From positions 25,158 to 89,157 of the forward strand of contig CAZEWK010000035.1 in assembly GCA_964515905.1 (NCBI GenBank): a stretch of DNA of 64,000 nt, read 5' to 3'. The notes under the pieces were generated by a model. It did not search any database. It was not told the DNA's origin and saw only the letters and a list, made by a program, of their open reading frames with translations. This stretch comes from GCA-2712985 sp964515905. GTDB lineage: Bacteria > Pseudomonadota > Alphaproteobacteria > UBA7887. Positions within the stretch are counted from its first letter, which is position 1. Every line of letters starts with the position of its first letter. Both the position numbers and the translations under genes were made by a program. Of this stretch, positions 9,507 through 17,983 are shown one piece after another.

Positions 9507-10487
9507 ATGGTTTCCATGACAGTTAGGGAAGCAATCCGCGAAGCATTGGCTGAAGAGATGAATCGCGATGATGACGTTTTTCTGATGGGTGAAGAAGTAG
9601 GAGAATACGAAGGCGCTTATAAGGTTTCACAGGGCCTACTCGCGGAATTTGGTCCCCGACGGATCATAGATACCCCAATTACTGAAGCTGGATTTTCTGG
9701 GGTGGGAATCGGTGCTGCTTTTATGGGTTTAAAGCCTATAGTTGAATTTATGACGTTCAATTTTGCCATGCAGGCTATGGATCAATTGATCAATTCTGCA
9801 GCTAAGACCTTATATATGTCGGGCGGCAAAGTTTCTTGCCCAATTGTATTTCGTGGTCCAAATGGTGCAGCATCTAGGGTAGCAGCTCAACATTCACAGG
9901 ATTTCTCTAGCTGGTACGCGCATGTACCAGGCTTAAAAGTGGTGGCACCATACTCATCTGGGGATGCTAAGGGTTTGATAAAAGCGGCGGTCAGAGATCC
10001 TAATCCCGTCATAGTTCTTGAGCACGAACTGATGTATGGTGAATCGTTTGATGTTCCGGAAAGTTCGGATTATCTTGAAACAATTGGCATGGCTCGTACT
10101 GTCCGTTCAGGACAAGACGTAACTATTGTTGCCTTTTCGCGTGGCGTGAAATGGAGTCTGGCTGCTGCTGATAGCTTACTTAAAGAAGGAATAAAAGCTG
10201 AGATTATTGATCTCCGTACTTTAAGGCCTCTCGATATTGATACTGTTTTAACTTCCGTGCGAAAAACCAATCGAATGGTTGCTGTAGACGAAGGATGGCC
10301 GATCGGAAGTATTGCTTCAGAATTATCGGCTCAAATAATGGAAAAAGCTTTTGACTATTTGGATGCACCGGTCATAAGAGTGAATGCTGAAGACGTGCCA
10401 CTCGCGTATTCGGACACGTTAGAAAAATCGGCACTGCCAAGCCCAGATAAAATTTGTGCTGCGGTTAGGAAAATATGTCAGCATTGA
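9507..10487 (+). CDS. pdhB: Pyruvate dehydrogenase E1 component, beta subunit (no lipoyl domain)
   Basis: Second E1 subunit (326 residues). The transketolase-type pyrimidine-binding domain starts directly with TVREAIREALAEEM and contains GEEVGEYEGAYKVSQGL, DTPITEAGFSGVGIGAA and the FRGPNGAASRVAAQHSQ loop. The C-terminal transketolase domain has EHELMYGE and VAVDEGWPIGSI. Many alphaproteobacterial PdhB proteins carry an N-terminal lipoyl domain; here the protein begins straight at the enzyme domain, so the complex relies on the lipoyl domain of E2 alone. The ATG at 9507 is used; an in-frame ATG three codons later is equally near the usual start. Confidence 0.96.
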   Translation: MVSMTVREAIREALAEEMNRDDDVFLMGEEVGEYEGAYKVSQGLLAEFGPRRIIDTPITEAGFSGVGIGAAFMGLKPIVEFMTFNFAMQAMDQLINSAAKTLYMSGGKVSCPIVFRGPNGAASRVAAQHSQDFSSWYAHVPGLKVVAPYSSGDAKGLIKAAVRDPNPVIVLEHELMYGESFDVPESSDYLETIGMARTVRSGQDVTIVAFSRGVKWSLAAADSLLKEGIKAEIIDLRTLRPLDIDTVLTSVRKTNRMVAVDEGWPIGSIASELSAQIMEKAFDYLDAPVIRVNAEDVPLAYSDTLEKSALPSPDKICAAVRKICQH

Positions 10488-10550
10488 ATATATATGCAAT
10501 TACTCAGAAAGCTAGAAACAGACAGCTTAGTTTGAGTTAAGGGGAACAAT

Positions 10551-11852
10551 ATGCCTGTAAAGATTTTCTTGCCAGCTTTGTCACCCACAATGACTGAGGG
10601 GACCTTAGCTAAATGGTTAAAAAATGAGGGGGATACCGTTAATTCCGGTGATATTTTGGCTGAAGTTGAAACTGATAAAGCAACAATGGAAATTGAAGCA
10701 ATTGACGATGGGAGGTTGGGCCGTATTCTGGTATCAGAAGGCACGGAAGGGATTCCAGTAAATACGCCGATTGCGATTATTTTAGAAAAAGGAGAAGCCG
10801 ATTCCGTCTTATCTGATTTAGATGAGATATCGAGTGAGGGCTCAGCAGATATAAAAATCCCAATCCAAAATGACCAAAATATTTCGGAGGTACACAAAGA
10901 ACAACCTGGACAGTCTGTGGGTAATATAAATTCGGAAAAAAAACAAACAATAGGTTCTTTAAATACAAACAGAAATGATCGAATTTTTGTAAGTCCGTTG
11001 GCCCGTAGGATGGCGGAGCAAAGTGACTTAGATCTGTCTAAAATCTCTGGTACGGGACCAAATGGCCGTATTGTAAAAGCTGATATAGAAACTGCATTAC
11101 GTTCTCGTACTCAAACGGAGTTACAGGTATCGTCTCCGCTCGCAGACGATAGTCAAAGTCTAGTAGCTGGATCTTTTACAAAAACTCCCAACACAAACAT
11201 GCGAAAGATTATCGCAAGGAGACTAACGGAATCTAAGCAAAATATTCCTCATTTTTATCTAAGTATTGATTGTGAAATAGATTCGTTGCTTCAGGTTAGA
11301 AAGGAACTAAATGGTCGCTCTAATAGCTACAATTTATCAATAAATGATTTTATTATAAGGGCTAGTGCTATCGCGTTACAAAAGGTACCTCGGGCTAATG
11401 CGAGCTGGACGGATGACGCAACTATTTTTCATAAACAGGCGGACATTTCTGTCGCAGTTGCTATAGAAGGTGGGCTTATTACTCCAATTATTTCCTCCGC
11501 CGAATCTAAAGGTTTGGTTCTAATCTCTGATGAGGTTAAAGATTTGACAAATCGAGCAAGGTCAGGAGCTTTAAAACCAGAAGAATATCAGGGTGGAAGT
11601 TTTTCCGTTTCCAATTTAGGCATGTATGGTGTTAAAGAATTTGCTGCAGTCATCAATCCACCGCAAGCAGCTATTCTTGCAGTTGGTGTAGGGAACAAGA
11701 GACCTGTGGTTAAAAATGATGCCCTTGCTATTGCTTCCATAATGAACTGCACTTTGTCTTGTGATCACAGGGTTGTAGATGGTGCCGTCGGAGCCCAATG
11801 GTTAGAAGTCTTCAAAGGGTTAATCGAAGACCCACTCACAATGTTGCTTTAA
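10551..11852 (+). CDS. pdhC: Dihydrolipoamide acetyltransferase, E2 of pyruvate dehydrogenase
   Basis: Core acetyltransferase of the complex, 433 residues. One N-terminal lipoyl domain (about 3-78) carries the lipoylated Lys at residue 43 in ETDKATMEIEA. A polar linker follows, then a peripheral subunit-binding domain (about 145-180; FVSPLARRMAEQ and GTGPNGRIVKADIE), a second linker, and the catalytic domain from about 215. That domain has IPHFYLS, FSVSNLGMYGVKEFAAVINPPQ and the active-site His in CDHRVVDGA. The gene is preceded by AAGGGGAA. It directly abuts lpdA, whose ATG follows the stop with no gap. Confidence 0.96.
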   Translation: MPVKIFLPALSPTMTEGTLAKWLKNEGDTVNSGDILAEVETDKATMEIEAIDDGRLGRILVSEGTEGIPVNTPIAIILEKGEADSVLSDLDEISSEGSADIKIPIQNDQNISEVHKEQPGQSVGNINSEKKQTIGSLNTNRNDRIFVSPLARRMAEQSDLDLSKISGTGPNGRIVKADIETALRSRTQTELQVSSPLADDSQSLVAGSFTKTPNTNMRKIIARRLTESKQNIPHFYLSIDCEIDSLLQVRKELNGRSNSYNLSINDFIIRASAIALQKVPRANASWTDDATIFHKQADISVAVAIEGGLITPIISSAESKGLVLISDEVKDLTNRARSGALKPEEYQGGSFSVSNLGMYGVKEFAAVINPPQAAILAVGVGNKRPVVKNDALAIASIMNCTLSCDHRVVDGAVGAQWLEVFKGLIEDPLTMLL

Positions 11853-13253
11853 ATGCAAAATCAGAAATATGATTTAGTTGTGATAGGTGGGGGCCCTGGG
11901 GGCTATGTTGCTGCAATAAGAGCCTCCCAACTTAAAATGAAAGTAGCTCTCGTAGAACGCGAACATCTTGGAGGTGTTTGCCTAAACTGGGGATGCATCC
12001 CGACAAAAGCGTTGCTACGAAGTTCTGAAATTGCACACCTATTAAATACTATAGGTGAATATGGGTTTACGGCCAAAGATACCTCATTTGATATAGAAAA
12101 AATGGTGCAAAGATCCCGAAAAGTTGCCAAACAACTTTCTTCCGGTGTGTCCTATTTACTTAAAAAGAATAATATATCGGTTTTTGATGGCGCAGGAAGA
12201 ATTAAAGGGCAACAAACTGTAGAAATTACGTCGAACGGAACAACACAGAGTATAGAAGGTAACCAAATAATATTAGCTACTGGGGCAAGGGCCCGCATCA
12301 TTCCCGGGATCGAGCCGAATGGAAAGCAAATATGGACGTATAAAGAAGCCATGGTGCCATCAGAATTACCTAAATCTCTGCTGGTGGTGGGATCAGGCGC
12401 TATAGGAATGGAGTTTGCTAGTTTTTATAGTGATCTTGGGTGTAACGTTACTGTTGTCGAGATAGTAGATCGCATTTTGCCTCAAGAGGACCCAGAAATT
12501 GCGGCAATTGCGGAAAAAGCCTTTCGAAAACAGGGAATGACAGTGCATACAAGTACCACGGTGGAGTCTGTAGAAATCATCAATGAAAAAGTTTCTGTTA
12601 AGCTACACTTAAAGAAGAAAAATATAGCCGAAGTGGATGTGGATAAAGTAATTTTAGCGGTTGGTATTACTGGAAATGTTGAGGATCTTGGCCTAGAAGA
12701 TACGAAAATACAGATAAAAAATGGGCATATCAAAGTAGATAAATTTATGGCGACTGCGGAACCTAATGTGTATGCAATTGGTGACTTAGTTGGTCCCCCC
12801 TGGTTAGCTCATAAGGCAAGTCATGAAGCTGCGTTATGTGTCGAAAATATAGCTGGGATTCCTAATTTACATCCGCTGGAGAGGGAGAATATACCTGCGT
12901 GTACGTATTGTCGGCCACAAATTGCTAGCATTGGAATCAATGAGGAAGCTGCAAAAGAGTCTGGACGAAAAATCCGAGTGGGTAGATTCCCCTATAAGGC
13001 TAATGGGAAAGCGCTTGCTCTAGGCGAAAGCGAAGGGCTGATCAAGACAATATTTGATTTTGAAACGGGTGAACTAATCGGTGCTCACATGATTGGAAAT
13101 GAAGTGACTGAGTTAATCCAAGGTTTTGCTATAGCCAAGACTCTAGAGACTACTGAAGAAGATTTAATTAGGACTGTTTTTCCTCACCCGACCCTATCAG
13201 AAATGATGCATGAATCAGTTTTGGACGCTTTTGGTAGGACAATTCATTTGTAA
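11853..13253 (+). CDS. lpdA: Dihydrolipoyl dehydrogenase (E3)
   Basis: FAD enzyme that reoxidises dihydrolipoamide with NAD+ (466 residues). It shows the FAD Rossmann motif GGGPGGYVAA, the redox-active disulfide in GGVCLNWGCIPTKALL, the NAD-binding GSGAIGMEFASFY at about 180, the AIGDLVGPPWLAHKASHE FAD contact, and the C-terminal His-Glu dyad in TVFPHPTLSEMMHE. The ATG immediately follows the pdhC stop codon, so translation is probably coupled. The protein could also serve other lipoyl complexes such as 2-oxoglutarate dehydrogenase or glycine cleavage, since no other E3 gene is seen here. Confidence 0.97.
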   Translation: MQNQKYDLVVIGGGPGGYVAAIRASQLKMKVALVEREHLGGVCLNWGCIPTKALLRSSEIAHLLNTIGEYGFTAKDTSFDIEKMVQRSRKVAKQLSSGVSYLLKKNNISVFDGAGRIKGQQTVEITSNGTTQSIEGNQIILATGARARIIPGIEPNGKQIWTYKEAMVPSELPKSLLVVGSGAIGMEFASFYSDLGCNVTVVEIVDRILPQEDPEIAAIAEKAFRKQGMTVHTSTTVESVEIINEKVSVKLHLKKKNIAEVDVDKVILAVGITGNVEDLGLEDTKIQIKNGHIKVDKFMATAEPNVYAIGDLVGPPWLAHKASHEAALCVENIAGIPNLHPLERENIPACTYCRPQIASIGINEEAAKESGRKIRVGRFPYKANGKALALGESEGLIKTIFDFETGELIGAHMIGNEVTELIQGFAIAKTLETTEEDLIRTVFPHPTLSEMMHESVLDAFGRTIHL

Positions 13254-13280
13254 AATAGGTAGAAAAGTTAACTTTCCTGA

Positions 13281-14189
13281 ATGACAATGAGTGAACATCG
13301 AAGAAAACCGGAGTGGATTAGAGTTAAAGCACCGCTTAGTTTAGAATATAAAAAGACTCAAGCATTAGTCCGATCCCTCAAACTGAATACAGTATGCGAA
13401 GAAGCTGCATGTCCCAATATTGGAGAATGCTGGGCTAGCGGCCATGCTACAATGATGATTTTAGGGAGCGTCTGTACACGAAAATGCGCTTTTTGTAACA
13501 TAGCTACTGGACGACCAGAAGTAGTTGATCTCGGAGAACCAAAACGATTGGCAAATGCGGTTATGGCTCTTCAACTTAATCACGTAGTAATAACTTCAGT
13601 AGATCGAGACGATCTTATTGATGGTGGTGCTAGTCAGTTTGTGTTGTGCATTAAGGAAATACGAGCCAATTCTCCGGACACAACCATAGAAGTACTGACC
13701 CCTGACTTTCAAAGAAAAAATGGAGCGATCGAATCCGTGGTGGAGGCAAGTCCAGACGTATACAATCATAATCTCGAAACGGTGCCGCGATTATATAAGG
13801 GCGTTCGAAGGGCAGCTAGCTATCAGCATTCCTTGAATTTGCTTAAGACTGTAAAACGATTAAACCCTGCCATTTTTACTAAATCAGGGTTAATGCTTGG
13901 GTTGGGGGAGCGGTCTAACGAGGTAATCAAAGTAATGGACGATATGCGAGACAGCGAGATTGATTTTTTGACTATAGGTCAATATCTACAGCCTAGTTCC
14001 AATCACCATCCTGTGAAAAGATTTGTGACACCAGCGGAGTTTAGAGAATATCATAATCTGGCTCTAGATAAGGGTTTTCGTATGGTATCTGCCTCCCCCT
14101 TGACGAGATCCTCCTATCATGCCGACGAAGATTTCTCGAAATTACGCCATTCACAAAATAAAGAAAAAATTAACGTTGCCCATACATGA
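13281..14189 (+). CDS. lipA: Lipoyl synthase
   Basis: Radical-SAM enzyme that inserts two sulfurs into octanoyl groups bound to E2 and H proteins (302 residues). Two iron-sulfur sites are visible. The auxiliary cluster is in CEEAACPNIGECW and the radical-SAM CxxxCxxC in VCTRKCAFCNIA. Further landmarks are SVDRDDLIDGGA, EVLTPDF, HNLETVPRL and the RSSYHADEDF tail, whose Arg-Ser-Ser is conserved near the C-terminus. It lies 27 bases after lpdA, which fits a shared role: it modifies the Lys at residue 43 of PdhC. A short C-terminal extension beyond the usual end overlaps the next gene. Confidence 0.97.
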   Translation: MTMSEHRRKPEWIRVKAPLSLEYKKTQALVRSLKLNTVCEEAACPNIGECWASGHATMMILGSVCTRKCAFCNIATGRPEVVDLGEPKRLANAVMALQLNHVVITSVDRDDLIDGGASQFVLCIKEIRANSPDTTIEVLTPDFQRKNGAIESVVEASPDVYNHNLETVPRLYKGVRRAASYQHSLNLLKTVKRLNPAIFTKSGLMLGLGERSNEVIKVMDDMRDSEIDFLTIGQYLQPSSNHHPVKRFVTPAEFREYHNLALDKGFRMVSASPLTRSSYHADEDFSKLRHSQNKEKINVAHT

Positions 14190-14634
14190 AGAACAAAGAG
14201 TGCTTAACTACAATGTTGAGCAGATATTTGATCTAGTAATTGCTGTTGATAATTATCCTAAATTTCTTCCCTGGTGTCTCTCGGCATCTCTGGACTGCAT
14301 CCAAAAGGAAACATTCGATGCAGACTTAGTAATCGGATTTAAATTGGTTCAAGAGACTTTTCGATCTCGTATTATTTTTGAGCGCCCATATTGGATTGAG
14401 GTGACCCCAATTTCTGGCCCATTTAGTCGCATGTATAATCGATGGAATTTTGAGTGCCAGGGATTATCTTCCTGTGTAGTAAGTTTTCATGTGGATTTTG
14501 AATTTAAATCAAGGTTGTTAAATACGTTGATGGGGGCACTGTTTCAAGAAGCGGTACGTCGAATGGTTGGTGCATTTGAGGAAAGAGCACAGCAACTATA
14601 CGGAAAAGAAGAAGTTAAGATTAGAGATAGGTGA
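14176..14634 (+). CDS. RatA/Coq10-type START-fold protein (ubiquinone-binding or ribosome-associated)
   Basis: Polyketide-cyclase/START-fold protein of the RatA-Coq10 group, 152 residues from the chosen start. The N-terminus reads MPIHEEQRVLNYNVEQIFDLV followed by YPKFLPWC, the family signature, then a beta-rich core with PFSRMYNRWNF and a long C-terminal helix. The TTG at 14176 was preferred because it gives the standard MPxHxExRVLxY start. An ATG at 14119 is in frame and would give 171 residues but a 71-base overlap with lipA and a basic, atypical extension. There is no good ribosome site before either. Location after lipA is common in alphaproteobacteria. Whether it acts on ubiquinone (Coq10) or ribosomes (RatA) cannot be told from sequence. 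Confidence 0.85.
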   Translation: MPIHEEQRVLNYNVEQIFDLVIAVDNYPKFLPWCLSASLDCIQKETFDADLVIGFKLVQETFRSRIIFERPYWIEVTPISGPFSRMYNRWNFECQGLSSCVVSFHVDFEFKSRLLNTLMGALFQEAVRRMVGAFEERAQQLYGKEEVKIRDR

Positions 14635-14647
14635 TCATTATAATTCA

Positions 14648-15169
14648 TTAATCAACTGGGATAATTTCTAATAGAAGACGAATTGCAGTATCTACTGACT
14701 TCATTCGAATTTCATGTCGAGTGCCAGAAAAATGTTTCTGAACGGATTTAAGTATGTGATCGGGTTCATATTGGGACGATACATTACTTCTTCGTGCCGC
14801 TGCTATATATACCAACCCTACTGGCTTTTCATTGGTACCACCGCCAGGTCCTGCGATTCCAGTAACAGCAACTGAAATGTCCGATTTTACTTTTGTTAAA
14901 ACACCTAAAGCCATGGCTTCTGCTACTTCCTCACTAACTGCACCAACAGTTACTAAAAGTTTTTCGGGTACACTGAGAAGTGAGATTTTAGCTTCATTGG
15001 AGTATGTGATTAAACCTTGTTGAAAGATACTTGAAGAACCCGCTACCTCAGTAAGACATGCGCTTACTAAACCACCGGTGCAAGATTCGGCAGTCGTTAT
15101 TTTTAAAGATGATTCTTGACATCTTTGAACTAACAGGTGCGACATATCCAATAATGATTGGTTAAACAA
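14648..15169 (-). CDS. cinA: CinA-family nicotinamide-nucleotide amidohydrolase (PncC)
   Basis: A 173-residue stand-alone CinA C-terminal domain, which deamidates nicotinamide mononucleotide in pyridine nucleotide recycling. Landmarks are TTAESCTGGLVSACLTEVAGSS, QQGLITYSNEAK and VAVTGIAGPGGGTNEKPVGLVYI. The start is a TTG at 15167-15169 that overlaps the pgpA stop by eight bases and gives MFNQSLLDMSHLL, matching the usual MFxxxLLxxAxxLL beginning; an ATG eight codons downstream is the alternative. It is last in an ispDF-pgpA-cinA minus-strand operon that is typical of alphaproteobacteria and converges on ratA with a 13-base gap. Confidence 0.92.
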   Translation of the reverse strand: MFNQSLLDMSHLLVQRCQESSLKITTAESCTGGLVSACLTEVAGSSSIFQQGLITYSNEAKISLLSVPEKLLVTVGAVSEEVAEAMALGVLTKVKSDISVAVTGIAGPGGGTNEKPVGLVYIAAARRSNVSSQYEPDHILKSVQKHFSGTRHEIRMKSVDTAIRLLLEIIPVD

Positions 15170-15641
15170 AGCCTGCTCCCAATATTGTTAATAATGTCCC
15201 CATACCGGCATATATGCCAGCTATTATATCATCTGCCATAATCCCGAAACCACCGCGCCAGTGCCTGTCAATCCATGATGCCGGCCAAAATTTCCATATA
15301 TCAGCTGCGCGAAATAGTAGAAATGCTAGACCGAACCAAGTAATACTGAGAGGGACCAATGAGAGGGCTAGCCAAACACCAACAACTTCATCGATTACTA
15401 TGTACTGGGGATCTTTATCTGTAGTTGTTTTGATTATTAGATTAGAGATCCACCAACCGATAAAAAACAAAAATATCGTAAAAAATAAAAGAAATAGGTG
15501 TCCACCAATCCAAATTAGTAACCATGCAAACGGTAGTGCTAACAGTGTTCCAAAAGTGCCTGGTGCAAAGTAAGACAAGCCAGCACCAAACCATGTCCCA
15601 ATTAGCATTACCGGGTGAAATGGCGAATATGCAAATTTCAT
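15162..15641 (-). CDS. pgpA: Phosphatidylglycerophosphatase A
   Basis: Integral membrane phosphatase that makes phosphatidylglycerol from its phosphate precursor (159 residues). The PgpA fold is recognisable: GTWFGAGLSYFAPGTFGTLLALPFAWLL at the N-terminus, a second hydrophobic stretch (about 45-65), the acidic YIVIDEVVGVWLAL metal-binding segment, FRAADIWKFWP, and IMADDIIAGIYAG with the conserved Asp-Asp pair. About four membrane segments are visible. It is separated from ispDF by a single base and overlaps cinA by eight bases, so the three are translated from one message. Confidence 0.94.
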   Translation of the reverse strand: MKFAYSPFHPVMLIGTWFGAGLSYFAPGTFGTLLALPFAWLLIWIGGHLFLLFFTIFLFFIGWWISNLIIKTTTDKDPQYIVIDEVVGVWLALSLVPLSITWFGLAFLLFRAADIWKFWPASWIDRHWRGGFGIMADDIIAGIYAGMGTLLTILGAGFV

Positions 15642-15642
15642 T

Positions 15643-16800
15643 TTAGAAGTTTGTTAATGCGATAGTTGCGACTGTCTGTACAGCTATTCCTTCTCCACGA
15701 CCTGTAAACCCCAACCCATCAGTAGTGGTGGCCTTGATGCTTATAGTTTCGACGGGAATATCCATAATTTCAGACATTTGGGTTCTCATAGGGTTTCTAA
15801 ACTTGGAAATATTGGGTGCATTGCATATTATGGTAAGATCGAGATGGATTACTTTACCACCAACGGTTTGTAGCAGTTCCATAACTTGTTCAAGGAATAA
15901 CTTGGAATTACAATTTTTCCATTTATCTTCTGTGCTAGGGAAATGCTGTCCAATATCACCCATTGAGATTGCACCAAGTATAGCATCTACGACAGAGTGT
16001 ATAGCAACGTCACCATCGGAATGACCCTCTAATGAAAATTGGAAAGGAATTTTGACTCCACATAATATCACATGGTCGCCTTTTCCAAAGCGATGAACAT
16101 CAAAACCTGTACCCACTTGGATTAAAGGCGTAGTCCCCATTAATTTTTCTCGGGCAGCAAGCAAATCATTAGCCTGTGTTATCTTTATATTCTCAACGTC
16201 ACCTTCAACGATTTTAACTTTTAACCCTGCGGTTTCCAACATTGCAGAATCATCGCTGAAATGTTGGTCAATAAATGTGCGGTGTGCTTCCAGAACCTCT
16301 GAATAATTGAAAATTTGTGGGGTTTGTATACGCCATAAATTATCCCGAGTTATTGTTTCTTCTACTTCACTGTCAATTACTCTTTTTAATGTATCAACTA
16401 TTGGTAGGCCAGGAACGACGGCGTTTGTGTTGAATAATGAATCAAGTAAATCATTAATAAGGGAAGTTTTCACAAAAGGGCGTGCACCATCATGTATCAG
16501 AACTCTATCTGGGTTGTGGATTGCTAGAGCTTCAAGACCTCTCTTTGCCGACTCTTGTCTGGTAGATCCACCACTAATTGGATTTGGTAACGCTAAACCA
16601 GCTGTGGCATTTTCATATAAGAGCCGGTCGGCGGGATGATAAACGACGAACACTCTGTCTATATGTTGGTGTTCTAGAAAGGTTTCTACGGACCAACGCA
16701 AAACCGGTTTGCCGCACAAATCTGCATACTGCTTGGGAGAATCCAGTTGCATTCGGCTACCGCGTCCGGCAGCAAGTACTAAAGCAATAGTGGTAACCAT
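15643..16800 (-). CDS. ispDF: Bifunctional IspD/IspF isoprenoid enzyme
   Basis: Fused 385-residue enzyme of the MEP pathway. Residues 1 to about 225 are the IspD cytidylyltransferase: LVLAAGRGSRMQLDSPKQYADL (nucleotide-binding loop), HDGARPFV, and TRDNLWRIQTPQIF. Residues from about 229 to the end are the IspF cyclodiphosphate synthase: GTGFDVHRFG with metal ligands Asp and His, GHSDGDVAIHSVVDAILGA, GDIGQHFP and ATTTDGLGFTGRGEGI. The fusion is a frequent alphaproteobacterial arrangement, and the divergent dusB next door is part of the same conserved neighbourhood. Both active sites look intact. Confidence 0.97.
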   Translation of the reverse strand: MVTTIALVLAAGRGSRMQLDSPKQYADLCGKPVLRWSVETFLEHQHIDRVFVVYHPADRLLYENATAGLALPNPISGGSTRQESAKRGLEALAIHNPDRVLIHDGARPFVKTSLINDLLDSLFNTNAVVPGLPIVDTLKRVIDSEVEETITRDNLWRIQTPQIFNYSEVLEAHRTFIDQHFSDDSAMLETAGLKVKIVEGDVENIKITQANDLLAAREKLMGTTPLIQVGTGFDVHRFGKGDHVILCGVKIPFQFSLEGHSDGDVAIHSVVDAILGAISMGDIGQHFPSTEDKWKNCNSKLFLEQVMELLQTVGGKVIHLDLTIICNAPNISKFRNPMRTQMSEIMDIPVETISIKATTTDGLGFTGRGEGIAVQTVATIALTNF

Positions 16801-16952
16801 GGCTAATGCGCTTAAAGATCTAATTGACGGTTAAATATGGTTAATTTCTATCCTGACTTAGTTATTTTTCCAAGGGAGCTTAACTATCTCCAATGATATT
16901 TTAATAATGAGCTGTTGAAAAGTTGCTCCCAATTGATGTTAGGGGTAAAAAT

Positions 16953-16967
16953 GCCTAACTTTTAGGC
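16953..16967 (+). promoter_or_regulatory. Short hairpin directly before the dusB start codons
   Basis: GCCTAA (16953-16958), a three-base loop and TTAGGC (16962-16967) form a perfect six-base stem. It ends two bases before the first possible ATG of dusB (16970), occupying the position of its ribosome site. It may modulate translation of the dusB-ntrBC message; it could also be chance. Confidence 0.3.
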
Positions 16968-16981
16968 AGATGGATGAGGCA

Positions 16982-17983
16982 ATGACTCTTAATATTGGAT
17001 CAGTATCCATCCCAGATCCGGTCATACTGGCGCCCATGTCAGGGGTGACCGACCTCCCTTTCAGAAATTTAGTCAAATCTTTTGGTGCAGGATTAGTGGT
17101 TTCGGAGATGGTTGCGAGTAAATCTGTAATAGAAGTTAACAAAAGAACGTCCAAAATGCTTCAATTGACTCAAAGCAGCTCTCCAACTGCCATACAAATA
17201 ATGGGAAGAGATCCGTATTTAATGGGAGAGGCCGCCAAACTCTGCGAAGGTTTTGGAGCAGACATTATAGATATCAATTTTGGATGTCCGGCCAGAAAAG
17301 TTACCAGCGGTGCGGCTGGTTCTGCACTAATGCGAGAAGAGAAAATTGCTAGCGACATTCTTAAAACTGTTGTTAGATCCGTGCAAATACCTGTCACAGT
17401 AAAGATGAGAACTGGTTGGGATATGGCAAATCGAAATGCACCCAAGTTGGCACAAATGGCTGAAGATGCCGGAATTCAATTAGTTACAGTTCATGGCCGA
17501 ACTCGCTGTCAATTTTTTAAAGGTAGTTCGGACTGGTTATTTATAAATCAGATAAAAGCTGCTGTAAAAATACCTGTTATTGGAAATGGCGACATATTAA
17601 GCATTGAAAATGCTCGAGATTTTATGCAGTTGGCCGGTTGTGATGGCGTGATGATTGGGCGGGGGGCGCAAGGGAGGCCATGGTTTTTATCTCAAGTCAT
17701 GCAGTTTTTAAAAAGTGGTATTATTTTGTCTGAACCATCAATAATTAGCCAATTAAACATAGTTTATCGACATTTGGATTCGATACTAAGTTACTATGGA
17801 ATCGAGCGTGGGATTCGAAAAGCACGAAAACATATCAATTGGTATACATCTGAATTCAAGAATTTTTCCTTTTATCGTAAATCGCTTTTACAAACAGAAG
17901 ATCGAAATAACATTAAAATAGCTTTGTGGGATCTGTTTCATTTAGAATGCGAAAATATAGAGTCCGGTCAGGCTAATAGATGA
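16982..17983 (+). CDS. dusB: tRNA-dihydrouridine synthase, DusB/NifR3 type
   Basis: FMN enzyme reducing specific uridines in tRNA (333 residues from the chosen start). TIM-barrel motifs: LAPMSGVTDLPFRNLV, VSEMVASKS, DINFGCPARKVTSGAAGSALM with the catalytic Cys, TVKMRTGWD, TVHGRTRCQFFKG, IGNGDI and the GVMIGRGAQGRPW phosphate site. The ATG at 16982 gives MTLNIGSVSIPDPVILAPMSG, the normal start; an ATG four codons upstream at 16970 is also in frame. It is the first gene of the nifR3-ntrB-ntrC operon known from Rhodobacter and relatives, overlapping ntrB by ATGA. The upstream 169-base divergent gap with ispDF carries a small hairpin. Confidence 0.95.
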   Translation: MTLNIGSVSIPDPVILAPMSGVTDLPFRNLVKSFGAGLVVSEMVASKSVIEVNKRTSKMLQLTQSSSPTAIQIMGRDPYLMGEAAKLCEGFGADIIDINFGCPARKVTSGAAGSALMREEKIASDILKTVVRSVQIPVTVKMRTGWDMANRNAPKLAQMAEDAGIQLVTVHGRTRCQFFKGSSDWLFINQIKAAVKIPVIGNGDILSIENARDFMQLAGCDGVMIGRGAQGRPWFLSQVMQFLKSGIILSEPSIISQLNIVYRHLDSILSYYGIERGIRKARKHINWYTSEFKNFSFYRKSLLQTEDRNNIKIALWDLFHLECENIESGQANR

